From assembly GCF_900168265.1 (NCBI RefSeq), contig NZ_FVZF01000002.1, forward strand, positions 124,001-188,000: a stretch of 64,000 nt of DNA. Reading direction: 5' to 3'. Below, piece after piece: positions 35,177-43,247 of this stretch. Numbering within the stretch: the first letter of the stretch is position 1; each line of letters begins with the position of its first letter. The notes beneath the pieces are model-generated. The model worked only from the letters and a program-made list of their open reading frames with translations, was not told where the DNA came from and did no database searches. The position numbers and the translations under genes were made by a program. Source of the DNA: Salegentibacter salarius (GTDB lineage Bacteria; Bacteroidota; Bacteroidia; Flavobacteriales; Flavobacteriaceae).

Positions 35177-35773
35177 ATTCCTGATATAAACAATTCCTCC
35201 AAAGAAATGCGCCGCAATTAAAACAGGATCATCTCTAAAGATTCCATAAGTAAAAATAATACTCGATCCCACCAGGCTAATTACCCAGAATTTCCACGGC
35301 AAATCTGATTCCCCATTTCTTTCGGCATAAATCCATTGATAGATAAATCGCGAGGTATAAATAAGCTGCCCACCGACACCGAGAATAATAAGCCAGACAG
35401 AAATATTTTCTCCTTTAAAAAGATCGGCCCAATCTAATTGACCTAAAAAAATGAGATATAAAGCGATAAGGATTGGTAAAGCAATTACATAGATCTTAAA
35501 TATTATTCCAGATTCACCCCATTTCCCTTGTAGTTGCAGATTTCTAAAATAGGCGCCGTAGACCAAAAATTGCCCCAGCATAATTGCCATGTCGTCACGT
35601 AAATAACCATACACAAACAACAAAACGGCTCCCTGAAGACTGAGTTTCCAGAAAAGTGTTGGTGTTGCTACCTTTTCAGCCTTTTCAGATTTTATCCACT
35701 GCATAATTAATCTTCCAGCAAATAAAAGTTGACCCAAAAAGCCTATCGCGTAAACAAACCAACTACTACTCAT
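35147..35773 (-). CDS. Duplicated LAB_N-domain membrane protein
   Basis: A 208-residue protein made of two copies of the small membrane domain found at the N-terminus of lipid-A-disaccharide synthase (LAB_N). Copy one covers ~1-75 (FLGQLLFAGRLIMQWIKSE) and copy two ~120-205 (VGGQLIYTSRFIYQWIYAE). No catalytic LpxB domain is present. Stand-alone LAB_N proteins are common in flavobacteria and have no firm role; a lipid-carrier or glycolipid function is suggested by name only. Its 3' end overlaps the opposing glycosyltransferase gene by 30 nt. Confidence 0.85.
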   Translation of the reverse strand: MSSSWFVYAIGFLGQLLFAGRLIMQWIKSEKAEKVATPTLFWKLSLQGAVLLFVYGYLRDDMAIMLGQFLVYGAYFRNLQLQGKWGESGIIFKIYVIALPILIALYLIFLGQLDWADLFKGENISVWLIILGVGGQLIYTSRFIYQWIYAERNGESDLPWKFWVISLVGSSIIFTYGIFRDDPVLIAAHFFGGIVYIRNLFIIRKSKE

Positions 35774-35813
35774 ACTTCAATTAGATTATAGCCTTGAGAT
35801 AAGTAGATCTTAT

Positions 35814-35864
35814 CCATAAAAAAAGCTGTTCAATACTACATAAAATAATGTAGGCGAACAGCTT
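35814..35864 (-). terminator. Rho-independent terminator of the polyamine operon
   Basis: On the minus strand the arms AAGCTGTTC (35823-35831 as read on plus) and GAACAGCTT (35856-35864) pair. An inner CTACA/TGTAG stem lies within the loop. The hairpin is followed by a run of seven T. It lies 25 nt beyond the stop of the deoxyhypusine-synthase-like gene. Confidence 0.85.
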
Positions 35865-35888
35865 AAAACACTTATAATTCTATGTTAA

Positions 35889-36860
35889 TTACATATCCAA
35901 CAAATAAGCAAAAACGAGAGGTGCCACAATGGTAGCATCACTCTCTATAATATGCTTGGGAGTATCTATATCTAATTTTCCCCAGGTAATTTTCTCATTA
36001 GGAACCGCTCCCGAATAAGATCCATAACTGGTTGTTGAATCTGATATTTGACAGAAATAACTCCAGAAAGGAGTATCAGTTCGCTCCATATCCTGATACA
36101 GCATAGGCACTACACAAATTGGGAAATCGCCGGCAATTCCGCCACCAATCTGGAAGAATCCAATTCCGTCTTTAGAATTATCGGTGTACCAGTCGGCAAG
36201 GAATGTCATATATTCAATTCCAGACTTCATGGTGCTAGCCTTAAGCTCCCCTTTAAGCACGTAGGAAGCAAAAATATTCCCTAGGGTACTATCTTCCCAA
36301 CCGGGAACTACAATTGGTAAATTCTTTTCGGCTGCGGCATACATCCAGGAATCTTTTAAATCAATTTCGTAGTGCTCTTCCAATACCCCGGAAAGCAACA
36401 ATTTATAAAGAAATTCGTGCGGAAAATAACGCTCACCATTGGCTTCGGCATCTTTCCAAATCTTTACAATATGCTTCTGAATTCTTCTAAAAGCTTCTTC
36501 TTCCGGAATACAGGTATCGGTAACCCTATTCAGGCCTTTTTCCAATAGATCCCATTCTTCCTGTGGGGTTAGATCGCGATAATTCGGCACACGCTTATAA
36601 TGTGAATGCGCCACAAGGTTCATCACATCTTCCTCTAAATTGGCACCGGTACAGGAAATGATTTGCACTTTATCTTTGCGTATCATTTCGGCAAAAATTT
36701 TACCGAGTTCTGCTGTACTCATAGCTCCTGCTAGCGAAACTAACATCTTAGAACCGCCCTGAAGTTGCTTTTCGTAATCTTTGGCCGCATCTACAAGTGC
36801 TGCCGAGTTAAAATGTAAATAATATTTTTCTATAAATTGGGAAATAGCTCCTTTACTCAT
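35889..36860 (-). CDS. Deoxyhypusine synthase-like protein
   Basis: A 323-residue member of the deoxyhypusine synthase family. The conserved SGAVPNEKITWGKL segment carries the catalytic Lys295, and FFQIGGGIAGDFP matches the NAD-binding glycine-rich part. Bacteria lack hypusinated eIF5A, so bacterial homologues are thought to transfer aminobutyl groups between small polyamines (for example homospermidine synthesis) or have unknown substrates. It overlaps the upstream agmatinase gene by 8 nt, and the arginine decarboxylase gene precedes that. A polyamine product beyond putrescine is therefore likely. The operon terminator follows. Confidence 0.92.
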   Translation of the reverse strand: MSKGAISQFIEKYYLHFNSAALVDAAKDYEKQLQGGSKMLVSLAGAMSTAELGKIFAEMIRKDKVQIISCTGANLEEDVMNLVAHSHYKRVPNYRDLTPQEEWDLLEKGLNRVTDTCIPEEEAFRRIQKHIVKIWKDAEANGERYFPHEFLYKLLLSGVLEEHYEIDLKDSWMYAAAEKNLPIVVPGWEDSTLGNIFASYVLKGELKASTMKSGIEYMTFLADWYTDNSKDGIGFFQIGGGIAGDFPICVVPMLYQDMERTDTPFWSYFCQISDSTTSYGSYSGAVPNEKITWGKLDIDTPKHIIESDATIVAPLVFAYLLDM

Positions 36861-37728
36861 CTTCGTCTTCTTCGTTATAATTTTGATATTTGAATTTGTA
36901 GCTCAACATTTTATAATACAACTTGGCCGCAAGAAAATCTGATGATCTTTCATTTTTATTTGGGCAAAGTTCTACAATGTCAAAACCTACTACGTTTTTC
37001 TTTTTGAACATCATTTTAAGAAATTCCAGGGTCTCATACCAGAAAAGTCCGCCTGGCTCCGGGGTACCTGTAGATGGCAAGATAGAAGGATCAAAAGCAT
37101 CTAAATCTATAGTGATAAATACATTTGGCGTCATTTGTCCAATAGCATCATCCTGCCAGTCTTCGTAAAGATCGTGAGCAAAATAAACCTGGTTTTCATC
37201 CATATGCTCTACTTCAGAAACATCCATAGACCGAATTCCTACCTGGACCAGATTTGTCATCTTACTGGCTTCATGAACCGCACAGGCGTGGTTGCAGGAA
37301 GATCCTTCATACTCTGGTCTAAGATCGGCGTGCGCATCAAGTTGTACTACGGTAAGATCTGGAAAACTTTCACTAAAGGCCTTTATAGAACCAATAGATA
37401 TTGAATGTTCCCCACCAAAAAGCGTCACAAATTTTTCCTGAGTTATATAGTTTTTAGTGGTTTTATAAACCGCTTCTACCATTTTCTCAGGAGAAGAATT
37501 TTCACTAACCGGTGGCGCGAGATAAATTCCCTTTTTATAGACTTCGCTACGGGTTTCTATATCGTAGAGTTCCATGTTTTCTGAAGCTTCTAAAAAAGCT
37601 TCAGGTCCCTTATCAGATCCTTTTTGCCAGGTGCTGGTACCATCGTAAGGAACCGGGATCAATACCACTTTCGCATCATCTATGCGCGAATATTTATCTG
37701 GTATTCCGGCGTAATTCTTTTTGTTCAT
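36853..37728 (-). CDS. speB: Agmatinase-family ureohydrolase
   Basis: A 291-residue arginase/agmatinase-fold enzyme. All metal-site motifs are present: GGEHSIS (near 104-110), QLDAHADLRPEY (near 129-140), ITIDLDAFDPSI (near 205-216) and the closing TGTPEPGGL. It hydrolyses agmatine to putrescine and urea. It sits between the arginine decarboxylase gene (45 nt upstream) and the deoxyhypusine-synthase-like gene (8-nt overlap), which makes agmatine the likely substrate rather than arginine. The enzyme is cytoplasmic. Confidence 0.92.
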   Translation of the reverse strand: MNKKNYAGIPDKYSRIDDAKVVLIPVPYDGTSTWQKGSDKGPEAFLEASENMELYDIETRSEVYKKGIYLAPPVSENSSPEKMVEAVYKTTKNYITQEKFVTLFGGEHSISIGSIKAFSESFPDLTVVQLDAHADLRPEYEGSSCNHACAVHEASKMTNLVQVGIRSMDVSEVEHMDENQVYFAHDLYEDWQDDAIGQMTPNVFITIDLDAFDPSILPSTGTPEPGGLFWYETLEFLKMMFKKKNVVGFDIVELCPNKNERSSDFLAAKLYYKMLSYKFKYQNYNEEDEDE

Positions 37729-37773
37729 TGTAAATGCTTAATTGGTTGTTGGTTATATAAAGTTATTAATTTT

Positions 37774-39177
37774 TTAATTGTGACCATTATAGCCTAATAT
37801 TTTCAGCATATCATTTGCATCTTGCTGCTCGCTGAAGAGCTTAGTGCTAATCTTGCCATTTTCATCTTTATCGATTAACAAATGCTTTGGCTGCGGAATT
37901 AAGCAGTGGTGCAAACCACCATATCCACCAATAGTTTCCTGGTAAGCTCCAGTATTAAAAAAGCCAATATATAATGGTTTCTCTTTCTTAAACTTAGGAA
38001 GATAAATAGCGTTTACGTTCTGTTCTGAATTATAATAATCGTCACTATCACAGGTTAAACCACCAAGTAAAACACGCTCATACTCATCGTTCCAACGGTT
38101 TATGGCCAACATCACGAATTTCTTACTTATTGCCCAGGTATCTGGCAAGGTGGTGATAAATGAAGAATTGATCATATTCCACTTTTCACGGTCGTTTTGC
38201 TGTTTTTGATATAAAATCTCGTAGATGGCGCCGCCGCTTTCTCCCACGGTAAAACTTCCAAATTCAGTAAAAATATTGGGTACATCAACTTCGGCTTCTT
38301 CACAATATAATTTTATCTGGTTGATGATCTCATCTACCATATAAGCATAATCGTACTCAAAATGAAGTGAATTTTTTACCGGAAATCCTCCGCCAATATT
38401 TAAGCTATCCAGCTCTGGGCACACTTTCTTTAAGCTTACATAAACCCGTAAACATTTTTGTAATTCGTTCCAGTAATAAGCTGTATCCCTAATCCCGGTA
38501 TTGATAAAGAAATGCAGCATCTTTAGTTCTACCTGCTCATTTTCCTTAATCTTTTTATTGAAAAACGGAACAATGTTCTTATAACCAATTCCAAGCCTGG
38601 AAGTATAGAATTCAAATTTTGGCTCTTCCTCTGAAGCGATCCTTATTCCAATGGGAAATTTCCCTTCTATTTTTTCTGAAAGTAGATCTATCTCTTCATA
38701 ATTATCTATAATAGGCATACAGTTTTTATGACCATTATTAAGCAAGCGCGCAATGTTTTCTATATACTGGTCGCGTTTAAAGCCATTACAAAGCACATAA
38801 GTATCATCGGTAATTTTCCCAGATGCTTTTAATTCTTCCACAATATTAATATCAAATGCCGAAGAAGTTTCAATATGGATATCGTTCTTTAAAGCTTCAT
38901 TTAAAACGTGTTGAAAGTGAGAGCTTTTTGTACAATAACAATAATTATAATTAGCCTTATAATCGTGTTTTTCCATAGCATCGGCAAACCATTTTTTGGC
39001 TCTGTGAATGTTCTGGGAGATCTTAGGCAAATAGGTGAATTTTAATGGAGCTCCATATTCTTTGATCAACTCCATTAGATCTATGTCGTGAAACTTTAAC
39101 TCGGTTCCTTCCAGGGTAAATTCTTCCTGCGGAAAGTAATAGGTCTGGTCTATTAAATCGCTGTATTTAGTATTCAA
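37774..39177 (-). CDS. speA: Arginine decarboxylase, PLP-dependent
   Basis: A 467-residue alanine-racemase-fold decarboxylase that makes agmatine from arginine. The PLP-binding Lys84 is in YCYCTKSSHF, followed by HIETSSAFDINIV. The active-site Cys/Asp region reads GGLTCDSDD near residue 370, and FFNTGAYQETIGGYGG is near 410. It is shorter than E. coli SpeA (about 630-660 residues) but typical of the Bacteroidota form. It is the first gene of the polyamine operon. Its leader (39178-39392) has no clear TAnnTTTG box. Confidence 0.93.
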   Translation of the reverse strand: MNTKYSDLIDQTYYFPQEEFTLEGTELKFHDIDLMELIKEYGAPLKFTYLPKISQNIHRAKKWFADAMEKHDYKANYNYCYCTKSSHFQHVLNEALKNDIHIETSSAFDINIVEELKASGKITDDTYVLCNGFKRDQYIENIARLLNNGHKNCMPIIDNYEEIDLLSEKIEGKFPIGIRIASEEEPKFEFYTSRLGIGYKNIVPFFNKKIKENEQVELKMLHFFINTGIRDTAYYWNELQKCLRVYVSLKKVCPELDSLNIGGGFPVKNSLHFEYDYAYMVDEIINQIKLYCEEAEVDVPNIFTEFGSFTVGESGGAIYEILYQKQQNDREKWNMINSSFITTLPDTWAISKKFVMLAINRWNDEYERVLLGGLTCDSDDYYNSEQNVNAIYLPKFKKEKPLYIGFFNTGAYQETIGGYGGLHHCLIPQPKHLLIDKDENGKISTKLFSEQQDANDMLKILGYNGHN

Positions 39178-39391
39178 TTGTTTAGTTTATGTGTTATAAA
39201 GATAAAAATTAGGCATTAATTTTTCGGGTCAAAAAGAATGACTGGTAAATTAATGTTAAGAAAAAAATGATAGGAGCTTAAAGTCAAGCTCTGATAAGGC
39301 TTAAAACAAAGAATTTTAGCAGACGAAAAGGTTCGCCCAGCGTTTAGGTAATAAATTCCTGTCAATTAAATAGGTGCATTATAAATTTAAA

Positions 39392-39426
39392 ATAAAAAAC
39401 CGGAGAAGGAATATCCTAATCCGGTT
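39392..39426 (-). terminator. Rho-independent terminator after the pseudouridine synthase gene
   Basis: AACCGGA (39398-39404) and TCCGGTT (39420-39426) pair, with further AGGA/TCCT pairing in the loop. On the minus strand the stem is followed by a T-rich tract (GTTTTTTATT). It lies about 40 nt after the stop at 39464. Confidence 0.8.
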
Positions 39427-39463
39427 CAAAAATATTAAAAAACTTAATACGGAATCACTTTTT

Positions 39464-40306
39464 TTAAAGCATTCCTAAATTTATAACTTCCTGATCTGTA
39501 AGCCTTCTAAAACGACCTCTTGGCAGATCCTTTTTTGTAAGGCCGCCAAAAACTACACGATCCAGTTTTTCAACTTCAAAGCCCATACTTTTAAACATTC
39601 TTTGAATTACGTGGTTTTTGGTACTTTTAGTTTCTATTCCAATTTCGTTTTTGGGTCTATCGGCAATAAAGCTAACGTCTTGTATATTAACTTTCCCATC
39701 TTCAAGAAAAATTCCATTTCTAATTTTCTCTAAATGTTCTACTGAAAGCGGTTTTGTTAAGTTTACCTGGTAAATTTGTCTAATTCCATTCTTGGGTTTA
39801 CCAAGTTTTTTAGCCAAAGTACCGTCGTTGGTAAAAAGTAAAAGTCCCATTGCCTGGGTATCTAGTTTACCCACAGGATCCAGTTTAGCTTTAGTGGCTT
39901 TCGCCATAATATCCATAACTGTTTTACCTCCTTTTTCAATACTTCCGGTTACGTAGATCCCTTTTGGTTTGTTTAATACAAAATATTCGGGCTTATCTGG
40001 ATTAACGCTTCTTCCGTCAAATTTAACTTCATCGGTTGGGGCTACTTTAAAGCCCATTTCGGTTACCACATTTCCATTAACGGTCACATTTCCGGCAGAA
40101 ATAAAGATATCGGCATCACGACGGGAACAAATCCCGGCATTGGCAATATATTTATTTAAACGAATTCCATCGGTCTTAGAAGGGGTTTTAGGAGCTGACT
40201 GCTGCTTTTTAATAGGCGCATTACCGCGTGCAAAAGACTTCTTGGTCTTACCACCACCTTGTCTTCCACTAAATTTTCCACCTTTAGATTTATCGTCTCT
40301 ACTCAT
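39464..40306 (-). CDS. RsuA/RluB-family pseudouridine synthase
   Basis: A 280-residue rRNA pseudouridine synthase from the chosen ATG at 40306 (MSRDDKSKGG). An open frame reaches a TTG at 40324, but that codon overlaps the promoter box, so it is rejected. Residues 1-45 are basic and glycine-rich. An S4 RNA-binding domain follows (IRLNKYIANAGICSRRDAD), then the catalytic domain with GKLDTQAMGLLLFTNDG, where Asp is the nucleophile. The basic N-terminal extension is common in Bacteroidota homologues. The position it modifies, 16S or 23S rRNA, cannot be decided here. Confidence 0.93.
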   Translation of the reverse strand: MSRDDKSKGGKFSGRQGGGKTKKSFARGNAPIKKQQSAPKTPSKTDGIRLNKYIANAGICSRRDADIFISAGNVTVNGNVVTEMGFKVAPTDEVKFDGRSVNPDKPEYFVLNKPKGIYVTGSIEKGGKTVMDIMAKATKAKLDPVGKLDTQAMGLLLFTNDGTLAKKLGKPKNGIRQIYQVNLTKPLSVEHLEKIRNGIFLEDGKVNIQDVSFIADRPKNEIGIETKSTKNHVIQRMFKSMGFEVEKLDRVVFGGLTKKDLPRGRFRRLTDQEVINLGML

Positions 40307-40321
40307 ATCGCTAATTTTTTG

Positions 40322-40329
40322 CAAAGGTA
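40322..40329 (-). promoter_or_regulatory. TAnnTTTG -7 box of the pseudouridine synthase gene
   Basis: The minus strand reads TACCTTTG, an exact match to the Bacteroidota -7 consensus. It ends 15 nt before the ATG at 40306, giving a 5' leader of only about 10 nt. No clear -33 TTTG is present. Confidence 0.55.
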
Positions 40330-40400
40330 CTCTATTGATTTAGAGTGGCATTCTATTTAATTGAAAGTTTTTATACTGATTTATACTAAAAATAGCGTAT

Positions 40401-40877
40401 CTAATAATCAATTTTATCGCCTTTTGCTTCCCATTTTTGAAAAATTGGAAGGCCTTTTTCGCGCATCATATTAATAAATGGAATCTTACGCTCATTCATA
40501 TCAAGTGCAATTTCATCATAAACAAACTGGTCGTCAAAACCGATTCTAGCAGCATCTTCCCGACTTAAAGCATAATACACTTTGCTAGGCCGTGCCCAGT
40601 AAATAGCACCCAAACACATTGGGCAGGGCTCACAAGATGTATAAAGAATACAATCTTCTAACTGGAAATTTCCCAGTTTTTCACAGGCTTGTCTAATTGC
40701 AGCAACTTCGGCATGTGCGGTAGGATCGTTGGTAGAAGTAACTTTATTACTGGATTCGGCAATAATTTCTCCATTCTTTACGATTACAGCACCAAATGGG
40801 CCACCGGAACCTTTATCCATTCCTTCTTCTGCTAACTGAATAGCTCTTTTTAAAAAATAGCTATGATCTTTTTCCAT
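40401..40877 (-). CDS. Nucleoside/guanine deaminase, cytidine-deaminase fold
   Basis: A 158-residue zinc-dependent deaminase. TAHAEVAAI supplies His55 and the proton-shuttle Glu57, and CEPCPMC supplies Cys85 and Cys88. The C-terminal segment ends GDKIDY, and the overall length matches guanine deaminases of the GuaD type (Bacillus-like, about 155 residues). It probably converts guanine to xanthine. It lies 22 nt downstream of the UbiA-type prenyltransferase gene on the same strand and may be co-transcribed, without an obvious functional link. Confidence 0.9.
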   Translation of the reverse strand: MEKDHSYFLKRAIQLAEEGMDKGSGGPFGAVIVKNGEIIAESSNKVTSTNDPTAHAEVAAIRQACEKLGNFQLEDCILYTSCEPCPMCLGAIYWARPSKVYYALSREDAARIGFDDQFVYDEIALDMNERKIPFINMMREKGLPIFQKWEAKGDKIDY

Positions 40878-40899
40878 AAATTATTTTTGAATTTGAATC

Positions 40900-41805
40900 T
40901 TAAAAAACGCGGTTTAGTACCTCTTTAATATCAATAAGTAAAATACTAAAAACCCCGGCAACAATAATAAGTTTTAAAATATTATGAAGCAGTAAAAACT
41001 GCCATTTCACTTTGCTGAAATACAGGAACAGTACAAAAAACACCAGTAAAACAAGGGATACATAAAAGTAATAATTCATATAACCGGTATCAAAACGGGT
41101 AATTAGAAGCATGGTTGGGATTACGGCTAAAATACTCAATATTGAAAGGAAAAACTTACTGAGCTTCTCGCCATAAACTATGGGAATAGTATGATAATTT
41201 TGAATCAAATCTCCCTGCATATTCTCCAGATCTTTTACAAGTTCGCGCATAACGATCATTAAATAAAGGAAAGTGGCGTGTATAAAGATGACCGTTTCAA
41301 AATTTTTATAATAGATAAATATCACGAAAAATGGGGTAAGGGTAAGGATGGAAGCCACTAAATTACCCAAAAATAAAATCCGTTTTAAACGATGGGAATA
41401 CAACCAAATCGCAAAAATATAGATAGAAAAGAAAACTACAGCTTTAAACGAAACATAGCTGGCAAAGAATATAGCCAGTAAATTGAGAATAAAATAAACC
41501 GAAAGTTTGGTTCGCTGACTCACAAACCGGTCTAACATTGTTTTCTTTGGCCTGTTGATTAAATCTTTCTCGCTATCATAGAAATTATTGATAATATACC
41601 CAGAAGCGATAACCGTAGCAGAAGAAAGAATTAGAAAGAATAGATTATCGTCAAAAAAAATTTCTCTTAGCGGAAGTTCAGGCGCCAAAATAAAAGCTGA
41701 TGTAAGGTATTGTGCTAAAATAAGCACCAAAATATTATAGCCACGAACCACCGAAAATAAACTAAACATTTTCAGCAATAAGCGCTTGTTAGAAATAGAC
41801 GCCAT
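40900..41805 (-). CDS. UbiA-family prenyltransferase
   Basis: A 301-residue membrane prenyltransferase with about nine hydrophobic segments. The first aspartate motif reads NNFYDSEKD (Asn73-xxx-Asp77-xxx-Asp81). A second, VKDLENMQGD, lies near residue 195. Flavobacterial relatives are often named geranylgeranylglycerol-phosphate geranylgeranyltransferase, but the acceptor is not proven. It sits 11 nt downstream of the mevalonate kinase-like gene, so supply and use of isoprenoid diphosphate appear linked in one operon. Confidence 0.88.
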   Translation of the reverse strand: MASISNKRLLLKMFSLFSVVRGYNILVLILAQYLTSAFILAPELPLREIFFDDNLFFLILSSATVIASGYIINNFYDSEKDLINRPKKTMLDRFVSQRTKLSVYFILNLLAIFFASYVSFKAVVFFSIYIFAIWLYSHRLKRILFLGNLVASILTLTPFFVIFIYYKNFETVIFIHATFLYLMIVMRELVKDLENMQGDLIQNYHTIPIVYGEKLSKFFLSILSILAVIPTMLLITRFDTGYMNYYFYVSLVLLVFFVLFLYFSKVKWQFLLLHNILKLIIVAGVFSILLIDIKEVLNRVF

Positions 41806-41816
41806 GTAAGGGTTGT

Positions 41817-42755
41817 TTAGAAGTTGTAAACCACTTCTAATTTGTAATCTTGAAGAGATTTTCTGGCTTTATCAATGTCTTCGGTAAAACCTAAGATATA
41901 ACCACCACCACCAGAACCGCAAAGTTTGAGGTAATAATCGTTAGTATCTATACCGTGTTTCCAAAGTTTATGAAATTGAGCGGGGATCATTGGCTTAAAG
42001 TTATCCAACACCACGTGAGAAAGACGTTTTACGTTAGAAAACAACGACTTCACATCTCCTTTAAGAAAATCGTCTACGCAGGCATCGGTATGTTTTACAA
42101 ACTGCTCTTTAAGCATTTGTCTAAAGCCTTCCTGCTTCATATTTTCCATAAAAATATTCACCATTGGGCCTGTTTCACCGGTACTGCCACTGTCTAATAA
42201 AAATACGGCACCTAAACCATTTTCGGTTTGCGAAGGTATTCCTGCGGGCTCAATATTATCTTTAGAATTAATTAAAATCGGGATGCTTAAATAACTATTT
42301 AAAGGATCTAAGCCTGAAGATTTTCCGTGGAAAAAAGATTCCATTTCTCCGAAAATCTTTTTCAGTTTTAATAGTTTATCACGGGTAAGATTTTCTAAAA
42401 CCGTGATCTTTCCGGTTGCATATTTATCATAAATAGCCGCAACCAAAGCACCACTACTTCCTACACCATATCCCTGCGGAATAGTAGAATCGAAATACAT
42501 GCCTTTTTCAATATCAGCTTTAAGCTTTGCCAGATCAAACTGCACCAGCTCCGGATTATTTTCCTGAAGCTCGTTTAAATAATCGGCAAAACGGTTTAAA
42601 CTTCTATTAGAGGCTATAGCAGCTTCAGAAGGATCTTCATCTACTTTTAAAGCTCCATTATAAAAATTATAAGGAATGGATAAACCTTTGGAATCTTTAA
42701 TGATTCCGTACTCTCCAAAGAGTAAGATTTTTGAATAAAATAAAGGTCCTTTCAT
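41817..42755 (-). CDS. GHMP-family mevalonate kinase-like protein
   Basis: A 312-residue GHMP kinase. The N-terminus has KILLFGEYGIIKDSKG, the ATP loop reads IPQGYGVGSSGALVAA (near residues 91-106), and the C-terminal glycine-rich loop is KLCGSGGGGYILG. In Bacteroidota this type is taken as the mevalonate kinase of the mevalonate pathway; phosphomevalonate kinase activity cannot be excluded. It overlaps the upstream DUF2442 gene by 4 nt. Diphosphomevalonate decarboxylase lies further upstream in the same direction, with the DUF4160/DUF2442 pair wedged between. Confidence 0.88.
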   Translation of the reverse strand: MKGPLFYSKILLFGEYGIIKDSKGLSIPYNFYNGALKVDEDPSEAAIASNRSLNRFADYLNELQENNPELVQFDLAKLKADIEKGMYFDSTIPQGYGVGSSGALVAAIYDKYATGKITVLENLTRDKLLKLKKIFGEMESFFHGKSSGLDPLNSYLSIPILINSKDNIEPAGIPSQTENGLGAVFLLDSGSTGETGPMVNIFMENMKQEGFRQMLKEQFVKHTDACVDDFLKGDVKSLFSNVKRLSHVVLDNFKPMIPAQFHKLWKHGIDTNDYYLKLCGSGGGGYILGFTEDIDKARKSLQDYKLEVVYNF

Positions 42756-43012
42756 ACTGTTTTGATATTTTTCTCTTGGCTATAATTTAGCATTCCGTAA
42801 GCAGAAAGATCTTCATCTACTTTATTCCAATGCACGCCATAACCACCCGGCGAAATTTCAAAATCCAGGAGTTCATCTTCAGAAGCCTGGTTTAATTTAG
42901 GATACCATTTTAAAGGAGCGCCAATCTCACGACCGTCTTCGAGTAGAAAAAAAACTTTCCCTTCCCTAAACTTCACTTCGTTAATTTTAATATGCGCTTC
43001 CGTTAAATTCAT
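42752..43012 (-). CDS. DUF2442 domain protein
   Basis: An 86-residue protein of the DUF2442 type, with DGREIGAPLKWYPKL near the middle and SPGGYGVHWNKVDEDLS near the C-terminus. DUF2442 proteins are frequently encoded beside DUF4160 proteins, and that is the case here: its start overlaps the stop of the DUF4160 frame in ATGA. A toxin-antitoxin-like role has been suggested for such pairs but is not established. It also overlaps the downstream kinase gene by 4 nt, so the pair has become part of the mevalonate operon. Confidence 0.88.
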   Translation of the reverse strand: MNLTEAHIKINEVKFREGKVFFLLEDGREIGAPLKWYPKLNQASEDELLDFEISPGGYGVHWNKVDEDLSAYGMLNYSQEKNIKTV

Positions 43013-43243
43013 AGTTTATAAAACTCGTCCCACTTTTTAATAAAAAAGAATCTGTTCTTTTCAGCAATTTCCATAATTGCCTTTAAATCATTCTTTTTCA
43101 CTCCAAAATTATATACCAAAGTTAAGGAATCTAATTCAATTTTAACTTCGCCTCCTTTTCCAGTAACATGAATATGTTTTGGAAGATGCTCATTTGAATA
43201 AAAAAAGAACCGAAATCCTCTTTTCGTTAAATATTGTGGGCAT
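43009..43243 (-). pseudogene. DUF4160 domain gene with an N-terminal frameshift
   Basis: The ATG ending at 43243 opens MPTIFNEKR and then runs into an unrelated frame that soon stops. The +1 frame encodes GFRFFFYSNEHLPKHIHVTG and continues uninterrupted to a TGA at 43009-43011, giving a clear DUF4160 sequence. The total length is 235 nt (3n+1), so one extra base lies before the GFRFFF segment, in the CCC or GAAAAGAGG stretch at about 43216-43240. Without an ATG in the right frame, it is absent from simple ORF lists. A sequencing error or non-ATG start is possible. Its partner is DUF2442. Confidence 0.8.
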
Positions 43244-43247
43244 TAGT

